64,000 bases of DNA from assembly GCF_008704495.1 (NCBI RefSeq), contig NZ_CP023699.1:372001-436000 (forward strand). The letters are read 5' to 3'. Source of the DNA: Streptomyces kanamyceticus (GTDB taxonomy: Bacteria; Actinomycetota; Actinomycetes; Streptomycetales; Streptomycetaceae). This document shows positions 1 to 8,914 of this stretch, piece by piece. Made by a program: the position numbers and the translations under genes. The notes below the pieces were generated by a model that was given only the letters and a program-made list of their open reading frames with translations, was not told the DNA's origin and ran no database searches. Position 1 is the stretch's first letter; each line of letters starts with the position of its first letter.

Positions 1-2
1 CG

Positions 3-275
3 GGACTCGTCACCGACGGGGCCGGTGGCACCGCGTCGTCGAGGCGGTTCTCATACGGAGCGTGCTGCTGGTGGCGCGGGCGGAACGAGGACAACGTCGA
101 GGTCTCCTTGAGCGTCGGTACTGTGGTCTCCCTCTATGTCGACCCTCGCCGCCGTTCGATCAACGCCGCCCCGGCGCGGACCCTGTTGAGGATGTTGAAA
201 GCACGCCGGGCTCCCGGAGGGCGCGCTCGCGCGGGCCCTCCGCCGTCCTCCCCGTACCACCGCCCGACGGAGTGA
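3..275 (+). CDS. Possible 3' end of a protein gene cut by the window edge
   Basis: An open frame enters from the left edge and stops at 273-275. Its first two thirds use the GC3-rich codons expected of Streptomyces genes and give a plausible globular segment (EDNVEVSLSVGTVVSLYV), while the last 30 codons are Arg/Pro-rich and look less like protein. I do not recognise a family and no start is visible. It could equally be a chance open frame, which is common at this GC content. Confidence 0.3.
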   Translation, partial: GLVTDGAGGTASSRRFSYGACCWWRGRNEDNVEVSLSVGTVVSLYVDPRRRSINAAPARTLLRMLKARRAPGGRARAGPPPSSPYHRPTE

Positions 276-328
276 TTCGGTGTCCCGCGCCGCTCGCGGC
301 CTCCGCACCCAGGGCAGGCATATGCCAC

Positions 329-517
329 ATGAACGATCCCTTCGCCCAGTCCCCGCTAGCCACGCTCCCGGCCACCGCCGCGTCCCCGACTCCCGCCGCA
401 GCAACACCCGTTGACCAGCGGCGCGTCGCGCACACCGTCTACATGGAACCCACACCCACCCGTGCCGCCCACGGCGCGGAACCCGTTGAACCGGTGGGAA
501 AGAGCACGATTTCCTAG
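329..517 (+). CDS. Small ORF, 62 aa, function unknown
   Basis: This short Pro/Thr/Ala-rich frame starts MNDPFAQSPL and ends in EPVGKSTIS. It lies in the gap between the partial frame at the left edge and the regulator starting at 677. There is no good Shine-Dalgarno sequence before its ATG and no recognisable domain. It is listed because nothing else occupies 276-676, but it could be non-coding leader DNA of the downstream regulator. Confidence 0.2.
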   Translation: MNDPFAQSPLATLPATAASPTPAAATPVDQRRVAHTVYMEPTPTRAAHGAEPVEPVGKSTIS

Positions 518-676
518 AGCCCGCCATCCGCCGTACGAGGAGGAGAGCAGCTCGCGGAAGCACGCCGCGTCCCCCGGCACTACCGCGCGCCTGCCATGAG
601 TCCGGACTCCTGGGCAGGCTCCCAAAAGCCCGGTGCCACCAAGGAGTGGTGGCACCGGCCAGACCTCAGGAGCGTG

Positions 677-2032
677 ATGACGGACAGGCCAGGATCCAAC
701 GACCGACTGCGGGCCCTGCTCAGAGAGGCGCAGTGGACCTCGGCCGCCCTGGCCCGCGCCGTCAACATGGCCGGCGCCGAGATCGGGCTGCGGCTCTCCT
801 ACGACCGGACGTCGGTCTCCCACTGGCTCTCCGGCACCCAGCCCCGGCACCAAGTGCCCCAGCTCGTGGCCGAAGCCCTCTCGCGGCGCCTCGACCGGGC
901 CGTCACGACGGCCGCCGTGGGCTTCAGAACACCGGACGGCGACGTCGCCGCGAAGGGCCCGGTCGCACCGGCTGACGCGAGCGCGATTCGCCAGCTCACG
1001 GCCCTGGTCGGGTCAGACACCGACCCGCTGCGCCGCACCTTCCTGCAGCGGACTCCCTACGAGGCCGACCCGTCCCTGCCCCTGTGGCGCCCGGTGCGGA
1101 CCGCTCCGGCCGCACGCCGCGCGAAGGTTCCCGCGCCGCGCGGCACGGGCGTGGGCAGCACCGAGGTGGCCACTGTCCGCGACGCCGTGCGGGCGTTCGC
1201 GTCCGGTCTCGACCGGCACGGCGGGGGCCATGCCCGGTCCGCCCTGTGCGCGTATCTCGCGGACGACGTGGTCCCCTGGCTGCGCCGCGCGGGCGACAGC
1301 GAGGTGGGGCGGCAGCTGCGCAGGGAGTCCGCCCGGCTGGCCTTCGTCCTGGCCAGGCAGTACGAGGACAGCGACATGCAGGGCGTGGCCCAGCGCTACT
1401 TCGCCAACGCGCTGCTCCTGGCCAACGAGGCCGAGGACCGCGTCACCTGGGCCATGACCCTGCGCGCGCTGAGCAGTCAGTCACTCGCGCTGAACCACCG
1501 CGGTGTCGCCCTGTCCCAGGGCGAGCGGGCGTTCGCGGCGCTGCCGCCCGAGGCGCCGACGGCCGTCCGTTCCTTCGTCGCCGCCCAACTGGCGGTGGCC
1601 CGGGCCCGTGCCGACGACCGCGACGGAGCGATGGCTGCCCTGGACGACGCGGAGCGGGCCACCGACCGCGCGGACGTCGCCCCCTCGCCCTTCTCGGTGT
1701 ACCCGCGCGCGGCCCTGGAGTTCCAGCGGGCCCAGACGCTACGTGGCCTCGGCGACCTGGCGGGCGCGTCCAAGGCCGTGACGGCCTCGCTCGCGCACCG
1801 CAGCCCCGACGACCGCCGGGGCCATGCCCTGACCTGCGCCCTCCGCGTCCAGCTGCTGCTGCACGCCGGGCACCTCGAAGAGGCAAGCGCGAACTGGCGG
1901 TCCTTCACCCACCTCGGTGCGGGGCTCCAGTCCGCCAGGGTCGACCGCGCGGGCAGCTCGCTGCGCCGGGCGTTCCTGCCCTACCGCTCGCAGGCCTCGG
2001 TGCGGGCCCTGCTGAGCGGTGCATGGCCCTGA
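677..2032 (+). CDS. Helix-turn-helix transcriptional regulator with TPR-like C-terminus
   Basis: A 451-residue cytoplasmic protein. The first ~75 residues read as an XRE-type DNA-binding helix-turn-helix (NDRLRALLREAQWTSAALA, then SVSHWLSGTQPR as recognition helix). After a variable linker, residues ~170-440 are alternating Ala/Leu/Arg-rich helices in TPR-like repeats (LALNHRGVALSQGERAF; ALEFQRAQTLRGLGDLA). This architecture is common in Streptomyces regulators linked to development or secondary metabolism, but the target cannot be read here. ATG 677 was chosen because the HTH begins just after it; a GTG three bases upstream (674) is equally possible. The longer in-frame extension to 596 lacks domain-like sequence. 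The HAD phosphatase lies 146 bp downstream in the same direction. Confidence 0.75.
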   Translation: MTDRPGSNDRLRALLREAQWTSAALARAVNMAGAEIGLRLSYDRTSVSHWLSGTQPRHQVPQLVAEALSRRLDRAVTTAAVGFRTPDGDVAAKGPVAPADASAIRQLTALVGSDTDPLRRTFLQRTPYEADPSLPLWRPVRTAPAARRAKVPAPRGTGVGSTEVATVRDAVRAFASGLDRHGGGHARSALCAYLADDVVPWLRRAGDSEVGRQLRRESARLAFVLARQYEDSDMQGVAQRYFANALLLANEAEDRVTWAMTLRALSSQSLALNHRGVALSQGERAFAALPPEAPTAVRSFVAAQLAVARARADDRDGAMAALDDAERATDRADVAPSPFSVYPRAALEFQRAQTLRGLGDLAGASKAVTASLAHRSPDDRRGHALTCALRVQLLLHAGHLEEASANWRSFTHLGAGLQSARVDRAGSSLRRAFLPYRSQASVRALLSGAWP

Positions 2033-2178
2033 GGGGTTCTTGGGCGGGACCTGAGCGGCTCTCGGGTGTGACTTCAACACCTTCAACACATCCGTCGAAC
2101 GGTCCCGGCCACTCCTCGCGGTCGGCGGAAAGGAGTCCCTGTGACCCTTCCCTCCGAACGCGAAAGCCGAGAAGCGCC

Positions 2179-2898
2179 ATGGCCATTCGACTCGCCGTAT
2201 TCGACCTGGACGGCACGCTGTTGGACACATTCCTGGCCGCCACCATGGCCACGGAGTTATCCCGATGCGATTCCGGCGACCCGGCAGCCGCCCGCGAGGC
2301 ACTGTCCGCCATCGACGCCTACAAGGGCGGCACCATCGATCACGACGAATGCGCCGCGCGTTTCTACCCCTGCTACGCGCGAGCCGTACGCGGTCTGTCG
2401 ACAGCGGTGCTGCGTCGTGTCGGGATCCGGGCGTGGCAGCGGTCGCGTGCGCGCCTCTTCCCTTTCTCGGCGGAGCTGGTCGCCGAGTTGAGGCAGCTCG
2501 GATTCTCGCCATGCCTGCTGTCGGGGAGCCCGGAGGAGGCCGTGGTGTGCGCGGCCGAGGAACTGGCCATGGACCATGTGTGGGGAATGCGGCTCGCCTC
2601 CGACGCGGGCCGCTGCACCGGGCGCGTACTGCGGGCCCCCGCGCGGCCGGGCGCCAAGCGCGCCACGCTGCTTGAGACGACCTCCCACCTGTCCGTTGAC
2701 TGGGGCGGGTCGTTCGCGATGGGTGACTCCTCCGCGGACATCGACGTCCTCGATATGGCGGGCAATCCGCTGGCCTTCGAGCCCGACGCTGCGCTTCTGA
2801 GGGCGGCAGAGTCGCGGAACTGGCCGGTGGCGGACCGGAGTTCAGTACTGCGACACTGCCGCGCCCGACTTCCTAGGAAGCCAGCGGTACGTGGATGA
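2179..2898 (+). CDS. HAD-IB family phosphatase (SerB-like)
   Basis: A 239-residue haloacid dehalogenase-superfamily hydrolase. Motif I FDLDGTLLD (residues 7-15) gives the nucleophile and acid/base aspartates, motif II is LLSGSPEE, motif III Lys is in RPGAKRATLL, and motif IV is MGDSSADIDVLD. The order and spacing match HAD-IB proteins, related to phosphoserine phosphatase and to phosphatases that clip small phosphorylated metabolites. ATG 2179 begins just before motif I, as is usual. The reading frame stays open far upstream but that part is a shadow of the regulator. The 3' end overlaps the convergent decarboxylase gene by 26 bases. The substrate is unknown. Confidence 0.8.
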   Translation: MAIRLAVFDLDGTLLDTFLAATMATELSRCDSGDPAAAREALSAIDAYKGGTIDHDECAARFYPCYARAVRGLSTAVLRRVGIRAWQRSRARLFPFSAELVAELRQLGFSPCLLSGSPEEAVVCAAEELAMDHVWGMRLASDAGRCTGRVLRAPARPGAKRATLLETTSHLSVDWGGSFAMGDSSADIDVLDMAGNPLAFEPDAALLRAAESRNWPVADRSSVLRHCRARLPRKPAVRG

Positions 2899-4531
2899 GC
2901 CGCGGTTCCGGCATGGAGACCGCGTCGGCCAGGAGCGCCGTCAGCTCGTCGGTGGACCGCGCCCGACAGGCACTGACGCCGTAGCCGGTGGCCAGGCCCA
3001 CGATGTCGATGCCCGGCAGGTCGAGCCCCGGCAGGGGGCCGGTGTCCAGCGCGCGGCACCAGTCCTTGAGGATCTCGTACCCGCCGTTGTCCAGTACGAC
3101 GACGGTCAACGGAACCCGGTAGCGCGCGGCGGTCCACAGCGCCTGGAGCGTGTACTGGACGGATCCGTCGCCGACCACGGCGACCACCGGGCGCTTCGGC
3201 CTGGCCAGTTGGACACCGACGGCACCGGCGAGACCAAAGCCGAGACCGCCTCCTCCCGTGAAGAAAAAGCTGCCCGGCCGTGCGCCCGCCGCCGACTGCC
3301 AGTAGGCGGACAGTTGCTGAGGCGTCTCGTTGACGACGATCGCGTCGTCGGTCAGCACCTTCGCGAGCACGGCGAAGATCTCGGTGGCCTTCAGGCCCTC
3401 GTCGGCCGCGGGGCTCGCCGACTCAAGGGTCTCCGTCTCAGGGGTCTCCGTCTCAGGGGTCTCGGTCACGGGACCCGCCTCGTCCGCCCCGTTCACGTGC
3501 GGCCGCTGCACCCCATGGCCACCGGGCAGAGGGCCCCGGTCCGCAAGGAGGCGGTCGAGCGTCTGTGCCGCGGCGACGGGAGAGCCGAGCCAGGACGTTC
3601 CGGTGACCGCGCGGGCCGCTTCCTCGGGGTCCGACGTGATGTGGACGAGGCGGGTGCCCGGTGCCGTGGCGGGGCCGCCCGTCCACTGGTAGTAGGTGAA
3701 GACGGGAGCACCAAGGGCGAGGACCAGGTCGTGCCCGGCCAGTGCTTCCGCCACTCCCTCCGCCGACGAGGGCAGTGGTCCGCGGGACGCGATGTGCGCG
3801 CAGGGAAAGCCCGCCCGGGACGTGAAGGCGGGGAGCCACACGGGGGCGTGCAACCGCTCGGCGAGGGCCACCGCGGCGTCGTATCCCTCCTGGGTGTCCA
3901 TCTCCGGTCCCGCGATCAGGGCGGGCGCGCGGGCCTGGCCGAGCTCTGCCGCCAGCGCGTCGAGCGCGGCGGGGTCCGGCACGGCGGCGGCGGTGCGCGG
4001 CTTGAGCGGGAATCCGTCGGCCGATGCGTCGACGGGCCGGTCCCAGTCGTCCATGGGGACCGAGACGCACACGGGCCCGCTCGGCGCCTGCCCGGCCCGC
4101 AGGATCGCCTGGCCGAGCACCTCCGGGGTGTCCTCGGGCCTCGCGGGCTCCGCGGTGTACTTGACGGCGCCGCTGGCCAGGGACGCCGGGTGGCGGTTGA
4201 CGAGCAGGGCGGGGGTCGGGAGCGCGGCCCTGACCTGCTGCCCCGCGAGCGCCACCACGGGGCTTCGGGCACCGACGGCGTTGACCAGGGAGCCCATGGC
4301 GTTGCCGAGGCCCGCGGCGGTGTGCAGATTGACCAGGGCGGGCCGCCCGGTCGCCTGGGCGTATCCGTCGGCCATCGCCGTGGCGGTGGCCTCGTTGAGG
4401 GCGAGGACGTAGGTGAAGTCCTCGGGCAGCTCGGCGAGGAAAGGCAGTTCGGTGCTGCCCGGGTTACCGAAGATGACGCGCATGTCGTGGTGCCGGAGGA
4501 GTTCGTGGGTGCTCTGCCTGACGGTGGTCAT
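2873..4531 (-). CDS. Thiamine-diphosphate decarboxylase, benzoylformate-decarboxylase-like
   Basis: A 552-residue ThDP-dependent 2-oxo-acid decarboxylase (N-terminal PYR domain, central domain, C-terminal PP domain with GDGS near residue 450). It aligns almost without gaps to Pseudomonas putida benzoylformate decarboxylase: Ser26 in GNPGSTELPFL, Glu47 in LALNEA and His70 in NLHTAAG are kept. The second catalytic His, His281, is Tyr here (VFTYYQW). The pocket residues equivalent to Ala460 and Phe464 are Ile and Trp (GGYEILKDW). Ile at 460 is the pyruvate-decarboxylase-like residue, so an aliphatic 2-oxo acid is a better guess than benzoylformate. The gene follows the amino-acid dehydrogenase directly: GTG 4537 would overlap its stop, and ATG 4531 is two codons later. 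The linker near residues 354-368 holds an acidic Pro-Glu-Thr repeat. Confidence 0.85.
   Translation of the reverse strand: MTTVRQSTHELLRHHDMRVIFGNPGSTELPFLAELPEDFTYVLALNEATATAMADGYAQATGRPALVNLHTAAGLGNAMGSLVNAVGARSPVVALAGQQVRAALPTPALLVNRHPASLASGAVKYTAEPARPEDTPEVLGQAILRAGQAPSGPVCVSVPMDDWDRPVDASADGFPLKPRTAAAVPDPAALDALAAELGQARAPALIAGPEMDTQEGYDAAVALAERLHAPVWLPAFTSRAGFPCAHIASRGPLPSSAEGVAEALAGHDLVLALGAPVFTYYQWTGGPATAPGTRLVHITSDPEEAARAVTGTSWLGSPVAAAQTLDRLLADRGPLPGGHGVQRPHVNGADEAGPVTETPETETPETETLESASPAADEGLKATEIFAVLAKVLTDDAIVVNETPQQLSAYWQSAAGARPGSFFFTGGGGLGFGLAGAVGVQLARPKRPVVAVVGDGSVQYTLQALWTAARYRVPLTVVVLDNGGYEILKDWCRALDTGPLPGLDLPGIDIVGLATGYGVSACRARSTDELTALLADAVSMPEPRLIHVPLAS
3427..3471 (+). repeat. 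15-base in-frame tandem repeat, 3 copies
   Basis: The unit gggtctccgtctcag occurs twice perfectly (3427-3441, 3442-3456) and a third time with changes (3457-3471). On the minus strand it encodes repeated P-E-T-E-T in the linker between the central and C-terminal domains of the ThDP decarboxylase. Being a multiple of three, copy-number change would alter linker length without breaking the frame. Confidence 0.85.
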
Positions 4532-4533
4532 GG

Positions 4534-5811
4534 TCACCTGTTTCGCTGGTCGGTCGCGGGCATGCGGGAGGCGTCGTCCGGTGCGGCGGCCGTGCGTGGT
4601 CCGGCGGGCTCGTCCGCCGCGTCGGCGACGCGCGGTCCGGCCGACGCGTGCGACGCGGACGCCATGCGCTGCTCGGCCAGTTCGTCCGCCACGGCGCAGG
4701 GCGTCGCGCCGGTCGACTCGGCCTTCGTGAGGATCGACAGCGTGGTGTCGTAGATCCCCATGACCTGCTTGCGCGCGTGCACGGCACAGAATTCGCCGGA
4801 CGTCCCGGCGTGTTCCTGCGCCATGTGGATGACGCCGCCCGCGTTCACGACGTAGTCCGGTGCGTACACGATGTCCCGCCGCCGCAGCCGCTCCTCCGCG
4901 CCCCCGTACCCGAGCTGGTTGTTGGCGGCGCCGCAGATGATGTCGGTCCTGAGTCGGTTCACGGCCACCTGGTCGAGCACTCCGCCCAGTGCGCAGGGGG
5001 CGAAGATGTCCAGTTCGGCGTGGAGAAGCGCGGGGGGCGTCGTGGTGGAGACCTCGGGATGCCGCGCGCGGGTGCGGGCGAGCGCGCTGGGCCGCGGATC
5101 GGCCGCGACGACGATCGCTCCCTCGTACACCAGCAGGTCCACGAGGTGCTGGCCCACTTTCCCGACACCGCTCACGCCCACGCGGCGCCCGCGCAGTACG
5201 GGTACGCCCCAGCGGACGGCTGCGCAGGCGCGCATGCCCTGCAGTACTCCGTAGGCGGTGAGCGCGGAAGGGTCGCCGCCGCCCCCGTGCTTGACCGAGC
5301 ACCCGACGACGTGGCACGTCACTTCGCCGACGATGTCCATGTCCGCCGAGTTCGTGCCCATGTCGCAGGAGGTCACGTACCTGCCGCCCAGGGACTCGAC
5401 GAAGCGTCCATAGGCCCTGAGGAGCCCGCGCGTCTTCCGTACCGACGGGTCGCCGATGATGACCGCTTTGCCGCCGCCATAAGGAAGTCCCGCGAGGGCG
5501 TTCTTGTACGACATTCCGCGGGCGAGGTTCAAGGAGTCGAGTACGGCATCGGCGGCGGTTCCGTAGTGCCGGAAACGTGTGCCGCCGAGAGCGGGGCCCA
5601 ACGCGGTGGAATGCAGGGACACAATGGCCTTCAGGCCCGTCGCCTCGTCCTGGCAGAGCAGAACCTTTTCATGCGGAACGTCGCGCACTCCGCCGGTGCC
5701 TTCGGCGAAGACTCCTCCCACGAGATCGATCGCGTTCAGTTCACCGGGTTCCGCCGCGTCGTCGGGGCGCGCCGACTCCCGTGTGGACAGGAGATGGTCG
5801 GATCGGGTCAT
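4534..5811 (-). CDS. vdh: Valine/branched-chain (Leu/Phe/Val) amino-acid dehydrogenase
   Basis: A 425-residue NAD-dependent oxidative deaminase of the Glu/Leu/Phe/Val dehydrogenase superfamily, converting L-valine or similar amino acids to 2-oxo acids plus ammonia. Visible features are the substrate-binding GGTRF, SYKNALAGLPYGGGK with catalytic Lys115, and the Rossmann motif GVSGVGKVG near residue 220. The last ~45 residues are a low-complexity Ala/Ser tail longer than usual. ATG 5811 is preceded by aaagga at good spacing. The gene is followed without a gap by the ThDP decarboxylase and lies beside the valine-degradation operon, which argues for valine as substrate. Phenylalanine or leucine cannot be excluded from sequence. 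The 240-bp space upstream should hold its promoter. Confidence 0.85.
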   Translation of the reverse strand: MTRSDHLLSTRESARPDDAAEPGELNAIDLVGGVFAEGTGGVRDVPHEKVLLCQDEATGLKAIVSLHSTALGPALGGTRFRHYGTAADAVLDSLNLARGMSYKNALAGLPYGGGKAVIIGDPSVRKTRGLLRAYGRFVESLGGRYVTSCDMGTNSADMDIVGEVTCHVVGCSVKHGGGGDPSALTAYGVLQGMRACAAVRWGVPVLRGRRVGVSGVGKVGQHLVDLLVYEGAIVVAADPRPSALARTRARHPEVSTTTPPALLHAELDIFAPCALGGVLDQVAVNRLRTDIICGAANNQLGYGGAEERLRRRDIVYAPDYVVNAGGVIHMAQEHAGTSGEFCAVHARKQVMGIYDTTLSILTKAESTGATPCAVADELAEQRMASASHASAGPRVADAADEPAGPRTAAAPDDASRMPATDQRNR

Positions 5812-6012
5812 GGCGGGTCCTTTCCTCGAAGCTGTGGAGGCGTGATTTCGCCCGGACGCAGCGGAATTTCACCTCTGGCGTCACGCTTCGAAAGTTCCCA
5901 GGAACTACGCCCCAACCGCCTTGTTCCCCCTGGGACTGTTGAAGCTGTTGAAGGGGAGCGGGGAATCCGGTGCGTACGACGATTCCCCGGACGCATTCCG
6001 CATCCCACGCGC

Positions 6013-6040
6013 GAGCGCCCCGGCATGGGCCGGGGCGCTC
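6013..6040 (-). terminator. Rho-independent-type terminator of the valine operon
   Basis: A perfect 12-bp stem (gagcgccccggc / gccggggcgctc) with loop atgg sits 15 bases beyond the enoyl-CoA hydratase stop codon. There is no clear U-tract, which is usual for Streptomyces terminators. It separates the mmsA operon from vdh. Confidence 0.8.
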
Positions 6041-6054
6041 ACCGTCGTACGACC

Positions 6055-6873
6055 TCAGGAGTGTGTGAACCCCGGCGGCCGCTTATCGACGAACGCGGCC
6101 ATGCCCTCCTTCTGGTCCTCGGTCGCGAACACCGCGTGGAAGAGGCGGCGTTCGAAGCGGACGCCCTCCGCGAGGGTCGTCTCAAAGGCCCGGGACACCG
6201 CCTCCTTCGCCATCATGGCGACGGGCAGCGACATGCCCGCGACGGTCTCGGCGACGGCGAGCGCCTCGGCGAGGAGTTCGTCGGCGGGCACCACGCGGGA
6301 GACGAGACCGGCCCACTCCGCCTCCACCGCGTCGATGGTGCGGCCGGTCAGGCACATCTCCATGGCCTTGGCCTTGCCCACCGCGCGGGTCAGCCGCTGG
6401 GAGCCGCCGATGCCGGGGATGACGCCCAGTTTGATCTCGGGCTGTCCGAACACGGCGGTGTCCGCGGCCAGCAGGATGTCGCACAGCATCGCCAACTCGC
6501 AGCCGCCGCCCAGCGCGTACCCGGAGACGGCCGCGACCGTCGGCGTCCGCAGGTCGCCGAGCCGGTCCCAGGCCGCGAACCAGTCGCTGAGGTACATGTC
6601 CATGTAGCTCCGCGGCCGCATCTCCTTGATGTCGGCCCCGGCCGCGAACGCCCTCGGGGAGCCGGTGATGACGATACAGCCGACGTCCGGGTCCCGGTCG
6701 AGCTCCGCCGTCGCGGCGACGACCTCGTTCATCACCTGCAGATTCAGCGCGTTGAGGGCCTCGGGACGGTTCAGGGTGAGCAGTGCGGTGCGGCCCTTGC
6801 GCTCGACATGGATCGTCTCGTACGACCCCACGCCCGTTCCCGTGCCCGTCTCCGTACTCGCGTCCGTGCTCAT
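6055..6873 (-). CDS. Enoyl-CoA hydratase/isomerase
   Basis: A 272-residue crotonase-superfamily enzyme. The N-terminal [12 protein letters not shown], the oxyanion-hole segment [11 protein letters not shown] and [12 protein letters not shown], and [13 protein letters not shown] with the two catalytic glutamates are all visible. In this operon it would hydrate methacrylyl-CoA to 3-hydroxyisobutyryl-CoA, though such enzymes are broad in specificity. ATG 6873 overlaps the mmsB stop by four bases (ATGA), indicating translational coupling. The first ~15 residues are Thr/Gly-rich. It is the last gene of the operon and is followed by a strong hairpin. Confidence 0.88.
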   Translation of the reverse strand: MSTDASTETGTGTGVGSYETIHVERKGRTALLTLNRPEALNALNLQVMNEVVAATAELDRDPDVGCIVITGSPRAFAAGADIKEMRPRSYMDMYLSDWFAAWDRLGDLRTPTVAAVSGYALGGGCELAMLCDILLAADTAVFGQPEIKLGVIPGIGGSQRLTRAVGKAKAMEMCLTGRTIDAVEAEWAGLVSRVVPADELLAEALAVAETVAGMSLPVAMMAKEAVSRAFETTLAEGVRFERRLFHAVFATEDQKEGMAAFVDKRPPGFTHS

Positions 6874-7787
6874 GCGCCGTCTCCGTCCTGTGTCATCCGC
6901 TGTCGCAGTGTCGTGACGATCCCCGAGAAGTCCTGGTCCGTGCCGCTCTTCTCCGCGTACGCCGCGTACAACTCGGCGGCTTTCAGGCCGAGTTCCGTGG
7001 GGACGCCCCCGGCCCTCGCGGCGCTCGCCGCGAGGCCGAGGTCCTTGGCCATCAGGGGGGCCGCGAAGCCGGGGCGGTAGTCGCGGTTCGCGGGGCTCGC
7101 GGGAACGGGGCCCGGCACCGGGCAGTTGACGGTCAGCGCCCAGCACTGGCCCGACGCGGTGGAGGCGACGTCGAACAGGGCCTGGTGGGAGAGGCCCAGG
7201 CTCTCGCCGAGGACGAACGCCTCGCTCACCGCGATCATCGAGATGCCGAGGATCATGTTGTTGCAGATCTTCGCGGCCTGCCCCGCGCCGGGTCCGCCGC
7301 AGTGCACGGCCTTCTTGCCCATGACCGCGAGGAGCGGGTCCGCCTCCGCGAACTCGGCGCCGCCGCCACCCGCCATGAAGGTGAGCGTCCCGGCCTCCGC
7401 GCCGACCACTCCCCCGGAGACCGGGGCGTCCAGGGCCCGCATCCCCGCGGCGGTGGCGGCCTCGTGGGCGGCTCGGGCGTCGGCCACGTCGATGGTCGAG
7501 CAGTCGATGAACAGGGTGCCGGGGCGGGCCGCGGCCAGCAGTCCCTCGTCCCGGTAGAGGCCGAGGACGTGCCGTCCCGCGGGCAGCATGGTGATCACCA
7601 CGTCGGCCGTGGCGGCGGCGTTCGCCGACGATCCGGCGGCTTCCACCCCGTTCTCCACCGCCTGGGCGAGCAACTCGGGCATCAGGTCGTGGCCGAGGAC
7701 CCGGTGGCCCTCCTTGACGAGGTTGGCGGCCATCGGTCCTCCCATGTGACCGAGGCCGATGAAGCCGATCGTGCGCGTGCCGTTCAC
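6870..7787 (-). CDS. mmsB: 3-hydroxyisobutyrate dehydrogenase
   Basis: A 305-residue NAD-dependent beta-hydroxyacid dehydrogenase that oxidises 3-hydroxyisobutyrate to methylmalonate semialdehyde in valine catabolism. The N-terminus reads [15 protein letters not shown] (dinucleotide-binding fold plus family signature), the substrate-binding motif is [17 protein letters not shown], and the catalytic lysine is in [12 protein letters not shown]. Of two adjacent GTG codons, 7787 gives a 7-base spacing to aggagg and a GTGA overlap with the upstream gene, so it is preferred over 7790. The usual length of the family is 290-300 residues. Confidence 0.92.
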   Translation of the reverse strand: MNGTRTIGFIGLGHMGGPMAANLVKEGHRVLGHDLMPELLAQAVENGVEAAGSSANAAATADVVITMLPAGRHVLGLYRDEGLLAAARPGTLFIDCSTIDVADARAAHEAATAAGMRALDAPVSGGVVGAEAGTLTFMAGGGGAEFAEADPLLAVMGKKAVHCGGPGAGQAAKICNNMILGISMIAVSEAFVLGESLGLSHQALFDVASTASGQCWALTVNCPVPGPVPASPANRDYRPGFAAPLMAKDLGLAASAARAGGVPTELGLKAAELYAAYAEKSGTDQDFSGIVTTLRQRMTQDGDGA

Positions 7788-8914
7788 CACGCCACCTCCT
7801 GTGGGGTCGTCGCCAGGTGAAGCTCGCCACCGGCGGGCGGCGTGCCGAAGTGGCGCGCCACGTCCGCGCCGGTGACCTCGGCCAGGGTGGCCGGTTTCCA
7901 GCGGGGGCTGCGGTCCTTGTCGATCACCTGCGCCCGGATCCCCTCGACCAGGTCGTACGAGGAGAGCGCGGCGCAGGAGACCCGGTACTCCTGTTCGAGG
8001 ACGCGCTCCAGCGGGCCGAGCCCCGGTGCCCCGCGCAGCGCGGTGAGCGTGACCTTCAGGGCGGTGGGCGACTTGGTGGCGAGCGTTTCGGCCGCCGCTT
8101 CGGCGGCGCGCGCGCCGTGGCCGCGGAGCCGGGCGACGATCTCCTCCACCGTGTCGGCGGCGTAGCAGGCGTCGATCCAGCGGCGCTGGCCCGCGAGTTC
8201 GCCGGGCGGCGGCTGCCGCACGTATTCCTTGAGCGCGTCCCAGACCGGTCGCGCGGCGAGTTCGCCGAGGAACCGGGGCAGGTCGTCGTGCGGTACGAAA
8301 TGGTCGGCGAGCCCGCACAACAGGGCGTCGGCGGAGCCGACTTGGGCGCCGGTCAACGCCAGATGGGTGCCCAGCTCACCGGGGGCGAGCGCGAGCAGGT
8401 AGGTGCCGCCCACGTCGGGTACGAAGCCGATGCCGGTCTCGGGCATGGCGATCCTGGAGCGTTCGGTGACGACGCGTACGTCGCCGTGCGCGGAGACGCC
8501 GACGCCGCCGCCCATCACGATGCCGTCCATCACCGCGACGTACGGCTTGGGATAGCGGGCGATCCGGGCGTTGAGCCGGTACTCGTCCCGCCAGAAGTCG
8601 GCGGAGGCCGAAGCGCTGGCGGCCGTGGGCTCCTCGCTCCCGGCCCGCGCGTCCTCGTAGATGGCACGGATGTCACCGCCCGCGCACAGCCCCCGCTCCC
8701 CCGCGCCCGTGATGACCACGGTCCGCACCGCCGGATCGTGTTCCCAGGCGGTCAGCGCCTCGTCGATGCGCCGCACCATGGCGTGGGTGAGGGCGTTGAG
8801 CGCCCGCGGCCGGTTGAGGGTGAGGAACGCGGCGTGGCCCTCGGTCCTGAGCAGCACCTGCTCTGCGGAGTCGGCCGTCTTCTCGGATTCGGTCAGCTCT
8901 TCAGAGCCGGTCAT
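7784..8914 (-). CDS. 3-hydroxyisobutyryl-CoA hydrolase
   Basis: A 376-residue crotonase-fold protein. Its length, longer than ordinary hydratases, and the block [19 protein letters not shown], holding the catalytic Glu and Asp, identify the HIBYL-CoA hydrolase subgroup. It releases free 3-hydroxyisobutyrate and CoA, feeding mmsB. The oxyanion-hole motifs [15 protein letters not shown] and [12 protein letters not shown] are clear. The C-terminal half carries the extra helical region typical of HIBCH. ATG 8914 overlaps the acyl-CoA dehydrogenase stop (ATGA) and its own stop overlaps the mmsB start. Confidence 0.9.
   Translation of the reverse strand: MTGSEELTESEKTADSAEQVLLRTEGHAAFLTLNRPRALNALTHAMVRRIDEALTAWEHDPAVRTVVITGAGERGLCAGGDIRAIYEDARAGSEEPTAASASASADFWRDEYRLNARIARYPKPYVAVMDGIVMGGGVGVSAHGDVRVVTERSRIAMPETGIGFVPDVGGTYLLALAPGELGTHLALTGAQVGSADALLCGLADHFVPHDDLPRFLGELAARPVWDALKEYVRQPPPGELAGQRRWIDACYAADTVEEIVARLRGHGARAAEAAAETLATKSPTALKVTLTALRGAPGLGPLERVLEQEYRVSCAALSSYDLVEGIRAQVIDKDRSPRWKPATLAEVTGADVARHFGTPPAGGELHLATTPQEVAW

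Noticed and set aside
2891..7080. Very long open frames on the plus strand (620 and 810 codons) opposite the decarboxylase, dehydrogenase and hydratase genes
   Set aside because: They are Gly/Arg/His-rich antisense shadows of strongly coding minus-strand genes, with no motifs and no ribosome sites. Such frames are normal at this GC content.
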